The position numbers were made by a program, and so were the translations under genes. A DNA stretch of 64,000 bases, from the NCBI GenBank assembly GCA_045106735.1, contig JBGCEZ010000040.1:1-64000 (forward strand), written 5' to 3'. Source of the stretch: JBGCEZ01 sp045106735 (GTDB lineage: Bacteria; Planctomycetota; Phycisphaerae; Phycisphaerales; SM1A02). The notes under the pieces are model-generated. The model was not told where the DNA came from and ran no database searches. It worked only from the letters and a program-made list of their open reading frames with translations. Every line of letters begins with the position of its first letter. The first letter of the stretch is position 1. Shown here one piece after another: positions 52,086 to 61,883 of this stretch.

Positions 52086-53999
52086 TCATCCACACGTCCC
52101 GAACGCCGCGAGCACCAACACCAGATCGTTGGCGTCGACGGCGCCGGAAGCATCCAGATCCGCCGGGCAGCTCCCTGCACCACACGCGCCAAAGTTCCCG
52201 AGCACGATGAAGAGGTCGCCGGTGTCCACCGCCCCGTTGCCGTCAATGTCGGCCTCACACGCACTCGAAACGCAGTCGGGATCCGTGACCGGATTCGATG
52301 CATCGACCGCACCCGAGGCCGGATCGTCGTCGGCATCGAAGATCGACGCGGCGATCAACCTCGGATCGTCGGTTCCCCAACACACCGTTGTCGCATCAAG
52401 GCCGACCTTCGCCCCGCCAACGGGAGCGAAGTAGATCCCCGAGCCGAAGTCTCCGTCATTGCCAGCAATCCGGTTCACACTTCCCGCCGATCCCGCGAAC
52501 GACACCTCGCTCGCCATCGCGAACACGCCGCCACCGCGCGGAGCACTGTTGCCCTCGATCGTGTTCCCGATGAACCGAGCCCGGAGGCCTGACGGTCCGA
52601 TGTGAACCGCTCCACCATCTGCCGCTGCCCGGTTGTCAATCATCTCGTTGCCGATGAACACGGCGTCGGCTCCGTCAAGCGTGACCGCCCCACCGTCCTG
52701 GGACGTCGCACTGAGGTACATCGAGTTGCCGACGATTCGGGCGCGATCGCCGGTGATCGCGATCGCACCTCCCCGCCCGGACGAGCCGGAGAAAAACCAG
52801 TTGTCTCGCACAATGACATCGTCCGCGTCGATCGTCACATGACCACCGACTCCGGAGCCGCCGCCGATGGACGTCGAGAACGAGTTTTCTTCGACGATCG
52901 TGCCGTGCGCCTCCACCAGAATCCCCGCTCCGCGAGAAGACCCGAAGCCGCCCGGAGGTCCCGGAACCGCGCCATTGATCTGAAACGAGTTGCGCCCCAG
53001 GACCACGTTCGTGGAAGCCGTGACGTACACGGCCGCACCAAAGGCCGCCTCATTGGAGACGAACGAGTTTCCGGCGACCAAGACGTCCGAGGCATCCTGG
53101 ATGGACAATCCCCCGCCACGGGTCGCCACGTTCGACGAAAAGATGCTGCCGGCGATCGTGAGGCCATGGCCGCCGATATGGACCCCGCCACCATGTTCGC
53201 GGGCACCACCGTTGAAACCCCCGAACGTCGAATCGCGGATCGCCACGTCGTCTCCGCGGACCCACATGCCTCCACCGTTTCCGCCGCGGTAAAACTGAAG
53301 CCAGGCCCGTTCGATGACGTGCCCTCGACCACCTTCGATGCGAATCACGCCGCCTTCAAGGGTGTTGCTGAACTGTCCGAAGATCGACTCGGCGATCGTC
53401 ACGGAATCGGCGTCGCCATCGCTAAACGTGGCGGCAATGGCCCGGCTGGCTGAACCGGCCATCACCAGGCGGTGCAACACGACGCTCGCCGATTCGACTT
53501 CGATCGCCGCGGACGCGTTGATCCCGCCCCCCTCAAGGTTGACGTAACTCAGGTAGGAACCGCCCACGGGGACAATCCCTTTGGCGATCGCATCCTCTGC
53601 CCACGGCCCGAACCGGATCGCACCCCAGGCAGCGTCGAGATTCAGCACGCGCACCGGCACATCAGCCGTTCCGCGCATGACCAATCGACTGGCCGCGGGA
53701 CCTTCCATCCCGACGGAAATCGAACGTCCGTCGGCCACGGCAACCGTCACCCCTGCTTCGACCGTCAGCGACGCACCCGGCTGAATCTCAACATCTTCCA
53801 AGACCCGCCAGGGCGAGCCGTCCAGGGTCCACACGACATCGCCTTCGATCGGACCGCCGACATCCGTCTGGGCGTGCGCCGATGCGTTGCCCCACCCAAG
53901 GAACAACCCGAGTGCAAGTCCGACGGCAACGATCGGGCAATTCTTCGTGCGCGCACGACAGCCAACCGCAGAACGCGGCAGCGGGACAATGAGGGACAT
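52086..53999 (-). CDS. secreted right-handed beta-helix protein with dockerin-like C-terminal repeats
   Basis: A 637-residue exported protein. The signal peptide (about residues 20-45, VAVGLALGLFLGWGNASAHA) is followed by a long parallel beta-helix made of repeats such as GGGVHIGGHGLTIAGSIFSS and NEMIDNRAAADGGAVHIG (pectate-lyase/right-handed helix type). Near the C terminus two Ca-binding loops, DIDGNGAVDTGDLFIVLGNF and DLDASGAVDANDLVLVLAAF, form a dockerin-like pair with flanking Cys, a hallmark of planctomycete secreted proteins. The helix may bind or cut polysaccharide; no catalytic residues can be assigned. GGAGGTCAGTC precedes the ATG, an excellent ribosome-binding site. Confidence 0.88.
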   Translation of the reverse strand: MSLIVPLPRSAVGCRARTKNCPIVAVGLALGLFLGWGNASAHAQTDVGGPIEGDVVWTLDGSPWRVLEDVEIQPGASLTVEAGVTVAVADGRSISVGMEGPAASRLVMRGTADVPVRVLNLDAAWGAIRFGPWAEDAIAKGIVPVGGSYLSYVNLEGGGINASAAIEVESASVVLHRLVMAGSASRAIAATFSDGDADSVTIAESIFGQFSNTLEGGVIRIEGGRGHVIERAWLQFYRGGNGGGMWVRGDDVAIRDSTFGGFNGGAREHGGGVHIGGHGLTIAGSIFSSNVATRGGGLSIQDASDVLVAGNSFVSNEAAFGAAVYVTASTNVVLGRNSFQINGAVPGPPGGFGSSRGAGILVEAHGTIVEENSFSTSIGGGSGVGGHVTIDADDVIVRDNWFFSGSSGRGGAIAITGDRARIVGNSMYLSATSQDGGAVTLDGADAVFIGNEMIDNRAAADGGAVHIGPSGLRARFIGNTIEGNSAPRGGGVFAMASEVSFAGSAGSVNRIAGNDGDFGSGIYFAPVGGAKVGLDATTVCWGTDDPRLIAASIFDADDDPASGAVDASNPVTDPDCVSSACEADIDGNGAVDTGDLFIVLGNFGACGAGSCPADLDASGAVDANDLVLVLAAFGTCG

Positions 54000-54233
54000 G
54001 ACTGACCTCCGGAAAGAACACCCCGCCGCGACCAGAGCCGCCGCGAACGTGCTTGGATTGACACGCGGAGGACGGACCCCACGCGGCGGCTGCCGGACCG
54101 ATGAGACATGGCGCCGTGGGACCGAAGACCGGTCAGGTGGCGCGCGGTGCACAGAAACAGCCGTCCCTGAGGATACGTGCCCCGGCCGCCGCAGCTCCGC
54201 CCGATCGGACGTTTTTCTCGAAACGCTCCGGCT

Positions 54234-54917
54234 TCAGCGGGTCACGAAGGTCAACACCATCGCGCCCTCGTCGAAGCGAACGTCGCGGAGCCCGACTTCA
54301 CGCCCGTCGACCAGTCGCAGGTACGCCCCGGCATCGAGCCAGTCCTGGAGGCGCCGATTCAACCAGGCGGCCGGATCGTCGGCCACCTCGGCGGCAGCAT
54401 CGTCACCGGTGATGGCGGCGAGTTCCTTGAGCGCCGACGCGCCGAACGGCCCGCGCCCGACGTCGACCGAAACCACCGTCAGCTCCGGCACGTCCACGAT
54501 TTTCGGCCCGGCCAGGCCGAGCACCGCGGTGGCCGAAACATTGACTGGCCCGCGCCCGGCGACCATCGCCACCGTGAGCTGCTCGCCGGCGCACTGCACC
54601 TGCGGCGGCCGGAGCGCGGCCGGCCACGCGTCCGCCCCCTGCTGGCGCGCCCACTCCGGCAGTCGCTCGCTGAGCCATGCATTGGCTTCCGCGTCCGTCA
54701 CCCGCACCGACCAGGGCTCGCCGGGCTCGCGGACACGGTGCAGCACTTCCACCACGCTGTATTCGACTTTCTCGGCCAGGGCCTCGGCCTCGGCGCCCTT
54801 GGGCGGCGCATACCACTGCGGCGGACCGAGTGCCCGGCGCAGCAGAACCAACGCGATGATCGCGATCACCACCGTCAACGCCAGGGAAATCATGAGCCGT
54901 CGCAGCCAGCGTCCCAC
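54234..54917 (-). CDS. membrane-anchored protein of unknown function
   Basis: The 227-residue protein has one N-terminal transmembrane helix (about residues 8-28, MISLALTVVIAIIALVLLRR) and an extracytoplasmic domain of about 190 residues. VTDAEANAWLSERLPEWA and the following beta-rich region resemble lipid- or substrate-binding domains of the YpmS/DUF2140 kind only loosely, so no function is claimed. The GTG start at 54917 has GCGAGGAG 9 bases upstream. It begins 27 bases from the FKBP gene stop on the same strand and is probably co-transcribed with it. Confidence 0.7.
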   Translation of the reverse strand: MGRWLRRLMISLALTVVIAIIALVLLRRALGPPQWYAPPKGAEAEALAEKVEYSVVEVLHRVREPGEPWSVRVTDAEANAWLSERLPEWARQQGADAWPAALRPPQVQCAGEQLTVAMVAGRGPVNVSATAVLGLAGPKIVDVPELTVVSVDVGRGPFGASALKELAAITGDDAAAEVADDPAAWLNRRLQDWLDAGAYLRLVDGREVGLRDVRFDEGAMVLTFVTR

Positions 54918-54943
54918 GGTCCGAGCTCCTCGCCAACGCTGGG

Positions 54944-56137
54944 TCAGCGGTCAAGAATGTCCACGAGTTCGATGTCCATGATCAACGTCGCGCCGGCCGG
55001 TACCCCGCCGCGGGCCTTGGTGCCGTACGCCAGCTTGGACGGAACGATGAGCTTGCGCGACTCGCCGATGCTCATGCCCATGACCCCCTCGGACGGACCG
55101 TTGAGCCACCGACGCAGCGACACGCGGAGCGGCTTTCCGCTCGTGTTCGGCCCGCGGGTGTTGGTCACTTCGGTGCCGTCGGTCAGGTACGTGGTCACAT
55201 GGACGTCGACGATCACGTCGAGCGATTCCGGCTTTCGATCATCGCTTGCCGCCAGCACCCACCACTGCAGTTCTCCGGCCTCGCCCTGCGGTTCGCCCTC
55301 CACGGCGATGCCCGGCAATTGCTCGGGCACGGTGCGGTAGTCGACGATGCGCAGCAACTCCACGTCGACCACGAGGGCGGCATTCGGCGGAATGGACGGC
55401 GGGCTGCCAAAGCTCCCGAGCGCTTGTTCCGGCGGAATCACCAGCTTGCGAATCGCTCCGGGCTTCATGTCGGCCATGCCCGCCTTCCAACCCGGAAGGA
55501 GGCTGCCAAGCGGATGCGTCAGCGGCCGGCCGAAGTCATCGGTGGACTCCCAGATCGATCCATCGAGCAGGTAGCCGGTGTACTGCATGCGCACATTGGA
55601 CTGTTCGTTCGGCGCCGGGTCGCCTTCGCCGGCCACGAGTTCCCAGTACTGCGTGCCGCCGGCCAAGACCGTCGGCTCCCCCTGGACGGGTCGCCCGGGC
55701 AGTCGCGGCGTGTCAAGCTGGCTGATCACGGCACCCGTATCCGCATCCAGAATCACGCGCGTGGCGGAATCGCCGTGGTAGACCAGCACCATGATGGCGT
55801 CGAGCGGATCGGTGCGACGGATGAAGCGGGCATCACTGGCCACCGCGGTCTCGCCATCGCCTTGCACCGCCGCGATGGCCAGGCCAATCGCCTCGGCCAG
55901 TCCCACGCCGCGGACATTCAGATTGTTGACCGTCTGCTCGTGCGGCGGCGGGACCGTGCTGTAGTCGAAGCCCGGGCCGCCCAAGTAGGTTGGCGGAGCC
56001 TCGGCGGCGGGCGCGGCCTGGTATCCCGAGACGTGGGAACCGGCGGCGGCCAGGAGGCCAAGCCCGGTGATGGCCGCGGCGGTGGTGACGAGCGGTGAAC
56101 GCCGAACACGGCGATGCTGACGGGACGCAAGCGACAT
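54944..56137 (-). CDS. exported protein with two FKBP-type peptidyl-prolyl isomerase domains
   Basis: A 397-residue protein with a signal or anchor segment (about residues 15-38). A PepSY-like region (VGLAEAIGLAIAAVQGDGET; RVILDADTGAVISQ) comes next. Two FKBP domains follow: VRMQYTGYLLDGSIWEST ... GMADMKPGAIRKLVIPPEQALG (about 180-275) and VHVTTYLTDGTEVTNT ... MGMSIGESRKLIVPSKLAYG (about 295-397). The first has the typical aromatic pocket residues; the second lacks several, so it may be a binding rather than a catalytic domain. Likely helps fold periplasmic or outer-membrane proteins. Confidence 0.85.
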   Translation of the reverse strand: MSLASRQHRRVRRSPLVTTAAAITGLGLLAAAGSHVSGYQAAPAAEAPPTYLGGPGFDYSTVPPPHEQTVNNLNVRGVGLAEAIGLAIAAVQGDGETAVASDARFIRRTDPLDAIMVLVYHGDSATRVILDADTGAVISQLDTPRLPGRPVQGEPTVLAGGTQYWELVAGEGDPAPNEQSNVRMQYTGYLLDGSIWESTDDFGRPLTHPLGSLLPGWKAGMADMKPGAIRKLVIPPEQALGSFGSPPSIPPNAALVVDVELLRIVDYRTVPEQLPGIAVEGEPQGEAGELQWWVLAASDDRKPESLDVIVDVHVTTYLTDGTEVTNTRGPNTSGKPLRVSLRRWLNGPSEGVMGMSIGESRKLIVPSKLAYGTKARGGVPAGATLIMDIELVDILDR

Positions 56138-56266
56138 CGGGAGCTTCTCCGGGGACGCCGTGGGCGACGGCGAGACGTCGCCACGGACGGGCGACCCCCT
56201 GAGCGTACCATCGCCACGGCCCCGATCGAAGGCGAAGTCGTGCCTGGACGCCGCCCGCCGGACGGT

Positions 56267-56737
56267 TTACCCGTCGACCCGCTCGCCGATCGACTCGCCG
56301 ACCCGCACGGTGCCGCCCGACACAACTTCGCAGCGCAGGCCGCCCCGGTGGATCAGCGATTTCACGATGCCCTTGATGCCGGTAGTCCGCTCCAGGTACG
56401 CACACGGCTCGCACAGTTCTTTGCCGCGAACGACCGCCCCGCCAACCCGGAAGGTCTGGCCGACGAGGTGATTCAGGGCCACGCCTCGGACCATGATGTT
56501 GCGCCGGTCAGCGCCCAGCGGGATCGACAGGTCGTGATCGCGAGCCGCCGCCTCGATCGCCTCGGCCTCGATCAACGTGAGCTGCTTGTGGGCCGGGACC
56601 GTTCCACCGTCACCGGCGGCGTTGACCAGGCGATCACCGGCCAGCCCCAGTCCCGCGAGGGCCTCGGCCTCCTGGACGGGCCGGGGCGTACCGCCTTCGG
56701 CGTCCGCGACATGAATATGTTCAATTGTTCCAACCAT
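56267..56737 (-). CDS. MOSC domain protein
   Basis: A 156-residue stand-alone MOSC (MoCo sulfurase C-terminal) domain. GLAGDRL, the central ALGADRRNI-type block (here PLGADRRNIMV) and the conserved Cys in GKELCEPCAYLE, which carries persulfide or binds metal, are present. Stand-alone MOSC proteins are thought to bind molybdenum or transfer sulfur; the exact substrate is unknown. The ATG at 56737 has GGAG 8 bases upstream and is preferred over one eight codons earlier. The gene stands alone. Confidence 0.88.
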   Translation of the reverse strand: MVGTIEHIHVADAEGGTPRPVQEAEALAGLGLAGDRLVNAAGDGGTVPAHKQLTLIEAEAIEAAARDHDLSIPLGADRRNIMVRGVALNHLVGQTFRVGGAVVRGKELCEPCAYLERTTGIKGIVKSLIHRGGLRCEVVSGGTVRVGESIGERVDG

Positions 56738-56932
56738 GGCGATCTCCGTGGTCACCAACATAGCGAACGACGCGTGGGCGGCTCATGAGCGCATACCATC
56801 CAGCGCGCCCGACCGCCCGACCGACCGACCGACCGACTGCGTGCGGGCGATCGATTCACTGAATGCGCAACGCACGAGCGTTCCGGCTCTCCCGCAACGG
56901 ACTGCCGCGTGACCGATCCAGGCACCGCCGGC

Positions 56933-57673
56933 CTACGGAATACGCCGGCGCGAAAGCGGAAATCGACCCGTCGGCGGACGGACGCCGAGTACGTGGCCCG
57001 AACGATGCCGCCGATCCCGCACCGGAATCGGATGCCCGAGGAATGCCTCGAGCTCCTCGTGTCCCAGTGAAGCAGGCAGCCAGCACCGTACGTTGACCAC
57101 ATTGGGGCGCAGGCTCTGCTTGTTCACCCACGGATGCCCGGCCGGGAGCAGGATTCGGAAATGCAAACGTCGCCATCCTTCTGGATGAAGCACGACGCGG
57201 ACGAACGCTCGCTCGAACTTCGGCGCCGGGCCGGTCTCGGTCAGATGACGGCACCGAGGGATCGCGGAGCTTGTCCCAACCTGGAGTGCGGCGGCACCGC
57301 ACCAGATCACAATCATTCCGACGACGAACAAGCTTGCAAGCGACTCGTAGCCCGAGGGCGGCACGAACAGCGGCTCGAGCCAGCAGGCCCAGCGGAGCAG
57401 CAGCCATGAGGTGCATTCGGCCAACGCCACCCACAGCAAGGCCCGTCGCCAGCAGATACGGAGGCATCGACGCACCGGGTTGGCCTCGCGGCGGCAAGAC
57501 CGAAGAACCGGGGATCGCCACGAGAGCGTGGCATCGCGCCGCGGCCAGCGCGAACGCCGCGGCACGTGCCGGTACCCCGATCGATCCGCCCACCAGTCCG
57601 CGGCCGCGGTCGCGGCCCGGCGCAGATCACGACGCGCCCAACGAATTCTGCCCATCAGCTTCGTGTTCACCAT
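56933..57673 (-). CDS. Arg-rich membrane protein of unknown function (second of an overlapping pair)
   Basis: A 246-residue protein I do not recognise. The first 75 residues are extremely Arg-rich, then two hydrophobic segments follow (about 80-100, LLWVALAECTSWLLLRWACW; about 113-133, LASLFVVGMIVIWCGAAALQ), then a soluble C-terminal half with FRILLPAGHPWVNKQSLRP. Its ATG overlaps the upstream gene's stop by 7 bases (ATGGTGA), which supports both being real. A different frame of the same DNA is also open (56856-57593) but reads as low-complexity Arg/Pro sequence. It contains six or more Cys, unusual for this genome. Confidence 0.6.
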   Translation of the reverse strand: MVNTKLMGRIRWARRDLRRAATAAADWWADRSGYRHVPRRSRWPRRDATLSWRSPVLRSCRREANPVRRCLRICWRRALLWVALAECTSWLLLRWACWLEPLFVPPSGYESLASLFVVGMIVIWCGAAALQVGTSSAIPRCRHLTETGPAPKFERAFVRVVLHPEGWRRLHFRILLPAGHPWVNKQSLRPNVVNVRCWLPASLGHEELEAFLGHPIPVRDRRHRSGHVLGVRPPTGRFPLSRRRIP

Positions 57674-58128
57674 GACCGCACCACCCCCCAGAGTTCGGCG
57701 GCGGCAAACCCGCGCATCGCGAGCCCGAGTGCGTACGTCGAGCCCGTGACCACGCGGAACGCCACCGGCCGCTCCGAGCGCCGGATCACGATCGAGGAAG
57801 TTCCCGCCGACCCCAGCCCCCCACCGCGGCCCGGCCCGCCACCGATCCGCACGCTGCCGTTGAATCGAGCCCGGTCGACGACGGTGACCACGAGGGCCCC
57901 GGTCGTCGCACCGAGGGCGGCTTTGCACGCCCCGCCGGTCCACTTGGGAAGCGACACGCCGCAGGCCGTCACCCCGATGACGAGCATCGACAGACTGACG
58001 ACGAGGCCGGCGAGGAGGGTTCGCACCAGGGACAGGCGACGCAATCTTCGGCGTCGCACCGATCTCCGGTGCCGGTTGACCCGGTGAATGTGCAAGAAGC
58101 GAGGCTGAACGGACGTGATCGACGACAT
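57667..58128 (-). CDS. Arg-rich small membrane protein of unknown function (first of an overlapping pair)
   Basis: A 153-residue protein. Residues 1-34 are Arg/His-rich (RVNRHRRSVRRRRLRRLSLV), followed by one clear transmembrane helix (TLLAGLVVSLSMLVIGVTAC, about 36-56) and a second weaker hydrophobic stretch (about 69-85). A Gly-rich turn GGGPGRGGGLG and a C-terminal domain complete it. The pattern of a basic cytoplasmic N terminus plus helix is shared with the next gene. CAGGTG lies before the ATG. No family was recognised. Confidence 0.6.
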   Translation of the reverse strand: MSSITSVQPRFLHIHRVNRHRRSVRRRRLRRLSLVRTLLAGLVVSLSMLVIGVTACGVSLPKWTGGACKAALGATTGALVVTVVDRARFNGSVRIGGGPGRGGGLGSAGTSSIVIRRSERPVAFRVVTGSTYALGLAMRGFAAAELWGVVRSW

Positions 58129-58327
58129 GGCGCACCTGCCGGTCGTACTCGACGCCGGCGGCCGCGATCAGGCCGCCACGTCGCCTCGGCGCGAGGGCTC
58201 CATGGGTCAGCCCCGTGCATCGGGGCAGCGCCGGACGGGAGGCGGCGCCCGCGGACGTCGCGGAGTCGAAGGCCACCTCGTTGATCAAACGGTACGGGCG
58301 GCGGTTTCGGGGCACACGTCCAATGAA

Positions 58328-58359
58328 CAGCCCCCGCCGGACACGTCCGACGGGGGCTG
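58328..58359. terminator. hairpin downstream of atpD
   Basis: CAGCCCCCG/CGGGGGCTG with an inner CGGA-CACG-TCCG extension makes a stable hairpin 55 bases after the atpD stop. There is no uninterrupted T tract on the minus strand, so it may act as a processing or weak termination signal. Confidence 0.5.
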
Positions 58360-58366
58360 CATCAAT

Positions 58367-58390
58367 CAGTCATGCAGTCATGCAGTCATG
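58367..58390. repeat. 8-bp tandem repeat CAGTCATG, three copies
   Basis: Three perfect 8-base units lie between the atpD stop and the downstream hairpin. Confidence 0.85.
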
Positions 58391-58413
58391 TTCGCCGCGA
58401 AGCTCGCCGCGAT

Positions 58414-59862
<1,449 letters not shown>

Positions 59863-60065
59863 GGTCGTGTCGTTCCTTATGAACAGAGGGCGGTGGACGG
59901 GCCGGAGCCCATTCCGAGGGCCGGAATGGGGCGGAATTGACCGGAAATCGGGGCTTCGCCGGCTGGCGACCGACCCGGTCCGAGGGGCGAGCAGGATAGT
60001 CGCGCGGGGCATCCGATGCCAGCCGCCCAAAGGACCATCCGCCAGTCGCCCGCTCGTCGACCGCC

Positions 60066-60109
60066 GGTCGCCCGCCAGTCGCCCGCCAGTCCCCCGCCGG
60101 TCCCCCGCC
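60066..60109. repeat. 11-bp tandem repeat, four copies, same family as the array at 8332
   Basis: Units GGTCGCCCGCC, AGTCGCCCGCC, AGTCCCCCGCC, GGTCCCCCGCC. On the minus strand the core reads GGGCGACYGGC, close to GGGCGACGGGT at 8332-8403. Degenerate units extend upstream to about 60040. Confidence 0.85.
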
Positions 60110-60124
60110 CCGGCCGGTCCCTGC

Positions 60125-60130
60125 TACCTT
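60125..60130 (+). promoter_or_regulatory. probable -10 box of a leaderless transcript
   Basis: TACCTT, preceded by TGC as an extended -10, ends 6 bases (CCGGCC) before the ATG of the hotdog gene, which has no Shine-Dalgarno. Confidence 0.5.
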
Positions 60131-60136
60131 CCGGCC

Positions 60137-60604
60137 ATGCACTTCAGCCTCGTCGACCGCGTGCTGGAAACTGGCCCCGACCGCATTGTGACCCTCAAGC
60201 AGGTCACCGCGGCCGAGGAATACCTCCAGGATCATTTCCCGGGCTACCCGATTCTTCCCGGGGTCTTCATGCTCGAATCCATGGTCCAGGCGGCCCGAAC
60301 GCTGCTGGACCGCCCTGGCGGCCCCCGGCTGGTGCTGGGGCGGGTCCGGAACGTCAAATACGGGGCGATGGTCCGGCCCGGGGATGCCCTCGTCGTCGAA
60401 ATCACCGTCCGCAAGCGCGGGGATGACGGGGCTGTCGAGTGCAATGGGACCTGCCGGCTCCGCCCGGCCGCCGTCGGGACCGGCACCAGCCCAGCCGAGC
60501 CCGCCGACGGGGGAAGCGCCCCCGATCCCGCAACCGCTTCGGCCAGCGGCGAGACAGCAGCCTCGGGCCGGTTTACCATGCGACCGGTCACGGCCAGCCG
60601 ATAA
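60137..60604 (+). CDS. FabZ-like 3-hydroxyacyl-ACP dehydratase (hotdog fold)
   Basis: A 155-residue hotdog protein that should dehydrate 3-hydroxyacyl-ACP in fatty-acid or related acyl synthesis. The catalytic His and Glu are both present: DHFPGYPILPG (His about 34) and FMLESMVQAA (Glu about 48). The C-terminal 45 residues are an Ala/Pro/Gly-rich extension not found in FabZ. It heads a plus-strand cluster with an acyl-carrier-like protein and a second hotdog protein. Confidence 0.85.
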   Translation: MHFSLVDRVLETGPDRIVTLKQVTAAEEYLQDHFPGYPILPGVFMLESMVQAARTLLDRPGGPRLVLGRVRNVKYGAMVRPGDALVVEITVRKRGDDGAVECNGTCRLRPAAVGTGTSPAEPADGGSAPDPATASASGETAASGRFTMRPVTASR

Positions 60605-60808
60605 CGCTGCCCGCGATTCAACACCCGCCATGCCCCACCCCCCTCGCCGGACGGATCCGGCGCCGGGAGTCCACGGGCTCCGGTCCGCCCCGGTTGAACG
60701 CCTTGCCGTTCGCCCGTCGCCGGACGTGGAGGGTCGATCCGAGTGTTTCTGTCCCGTTTCGATCCGGCCACGTCGGCCGCCGGAGGGGATCAGCTAGGAG
60801 TGGTGCCC

Positions 60809-61228
60809 ATGGCGATGAGCCGGGACGAGATCTTCGAACGCATCCGCGACGACGTGTTGATGGAAGCCCTCGGAGTAGACGACGACGAGGTGACCATTGA
60901 GGCCAGCCTCACCCGCGACCTCGAGGCCGAGTCCATCGACTTCCTCGACATCCAGTTCAAGCTGGAGCGGACCTTCAGCACGGATGACCGCCCGTTCAAG
61001 ATTGAACAGGGCGAGCTCTTCCCCGAAAACCTGCTCGAGAATCCCGCGTGGATCGCCGGTGGCAAGTTCACCGACGAGGGCATGGACATGCTCCGCGAGC
61101 GCATGCCGCACGTTGACTTCTCCGCGTTCGAGAGCGACCGCGACATCAACAACGTGGCCGCGCTGATCACCGTCGGCTCGATCGTCGAATTCGTCGATCG
61201 AAAGCTCGGGGCGATGGCCAAGGCCTGA
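60809..61228 (+). CDS. extended acyl carrier protein
   Basis: A 139-residue carrier protein, against about 80 residues for ordinary ACP. The phosphopantetheine site is Ser in LEAESIDFLDIQF (about residue 45), within a normal helix-II context. After helix II there is an insertion of about 45 residues (FKIEQGELFPENLLENPAWI...) before the final helix (LITVGSIVEFVDRKL). AGGAG lies 9 bases before the ATG at 60809. Flanked by two hotdog proteins, it probably carries a specialised acyl chain rather than serving general fatty-acid synthesis. Confidence 0.85.
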   Translation: MAMSRDEIFERIRDDVLMEALGVDDDEVTIEASLTRDLEAESIDFLDIQFKLERTFSTDDRPFKIEQGELFPENLLENPAWIAGGKFTDEGMDMLRERMPHVDFSAFESDRDINNVAALITVGSIVEFVDRKLGAMAKA

Positions 61229-61292
61229 GTCCGCAGGCCCGCCGCCGCGCCGCCCCGCTTGGGCGGCGTGACTGACCCGGAGTTGTGCGCCC

Positions 61293-61823
61293 ATGCGCTG
61301 GATGTGGATTGACCGGATCACCGAGTTCGTCGACGGCCAGCGCATGGTCGCCATCAAGAACGTCTCGCTGGCCGAAGAGCATCTCCACGATCACTTTGCC
61401 GCCGACGGCGAGGGCGAAACCGCCCGCGCGGCCGAGCCGGTGATGCCGGCGTCCCTCATCATCGAGGGGATGGCGCAAACCGCGGGCATTTTGGTCGGGG
61501 CGGCGAGCCGATTCCGCGAGAAGGTCATTCTGGCCAAGATCGCGTCGGCCGAGCTCGACCACGAAGCGCGGCCTGGCGATCAACTCCAGTACGCGGCCGA
61601 CGTCGAACGCATGGACGAACAGGGCGCGAGCTGCCGCGGCACGGTGACCTGTCGCCGGGCGGGCAGCGATACGTTCGAGCCCATCGGCACGATCAATCTG
61701 CTCTTCAGCCATGTGGATCAGAACCGAGCCGGCGCGATTTTTCCCGACGAGAACTTCGTGTTCTCCGACAACTTCCGCGGGATCCTGCGGGCCGCCGGCC
61801 TCGATCATCTGGCCGACGCCTGA
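61293..61823 (+). CDS. hotdog-fold dehydratase-like protein
   Basis: A 176-residue FabZ/FabA-like protein. The His is kept in HLHDHFAADGEGE, but the usual FPGxPxMPG turn is replaced by a 15-residue insert ending in VMPASLIIEGMAQ, which keeps the catalytic-type Glu. REKVILAKIASAELDHEARPGDQL is the standard central strand. Its partner gene at 60137 has the normal motif, so the two may act as a heterodimer or on different substrates. GGAG lies 9 bases before the ATG. It is 64 bases downstream of the carrier gene. Confidence 0.82.
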   Translation: MRWMWIDRITEFVDGQRMVAIKNVSLAEEHLHDHFAADGEGETARAAEPVMPASLIIEGMAQTAGILVGAASRFREKVILAKIASAELDHEARPGDQLQYAADVERMDEQGASCRGTVTCRRAGSDTFEPIGTINLLFSHVDQNRAGAIFPDENFVFSDNFRGILRAAGLDHLADA

Positions 61824-61883
61824 GCCCACCGAGCCCGCGCCGTTCCGCGTTCGTGTTCCCGACTCGATCCTGAGGTTCCTTCG

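Noticed and set aside
56856..57593. Alternative minus-strand frame overlapping the second Arg-rich membrane gene
   Set aside because: It has less protein-like composition, no ribosome-binding site, and lacks the ATGGTGA coupling to the upstream gene.
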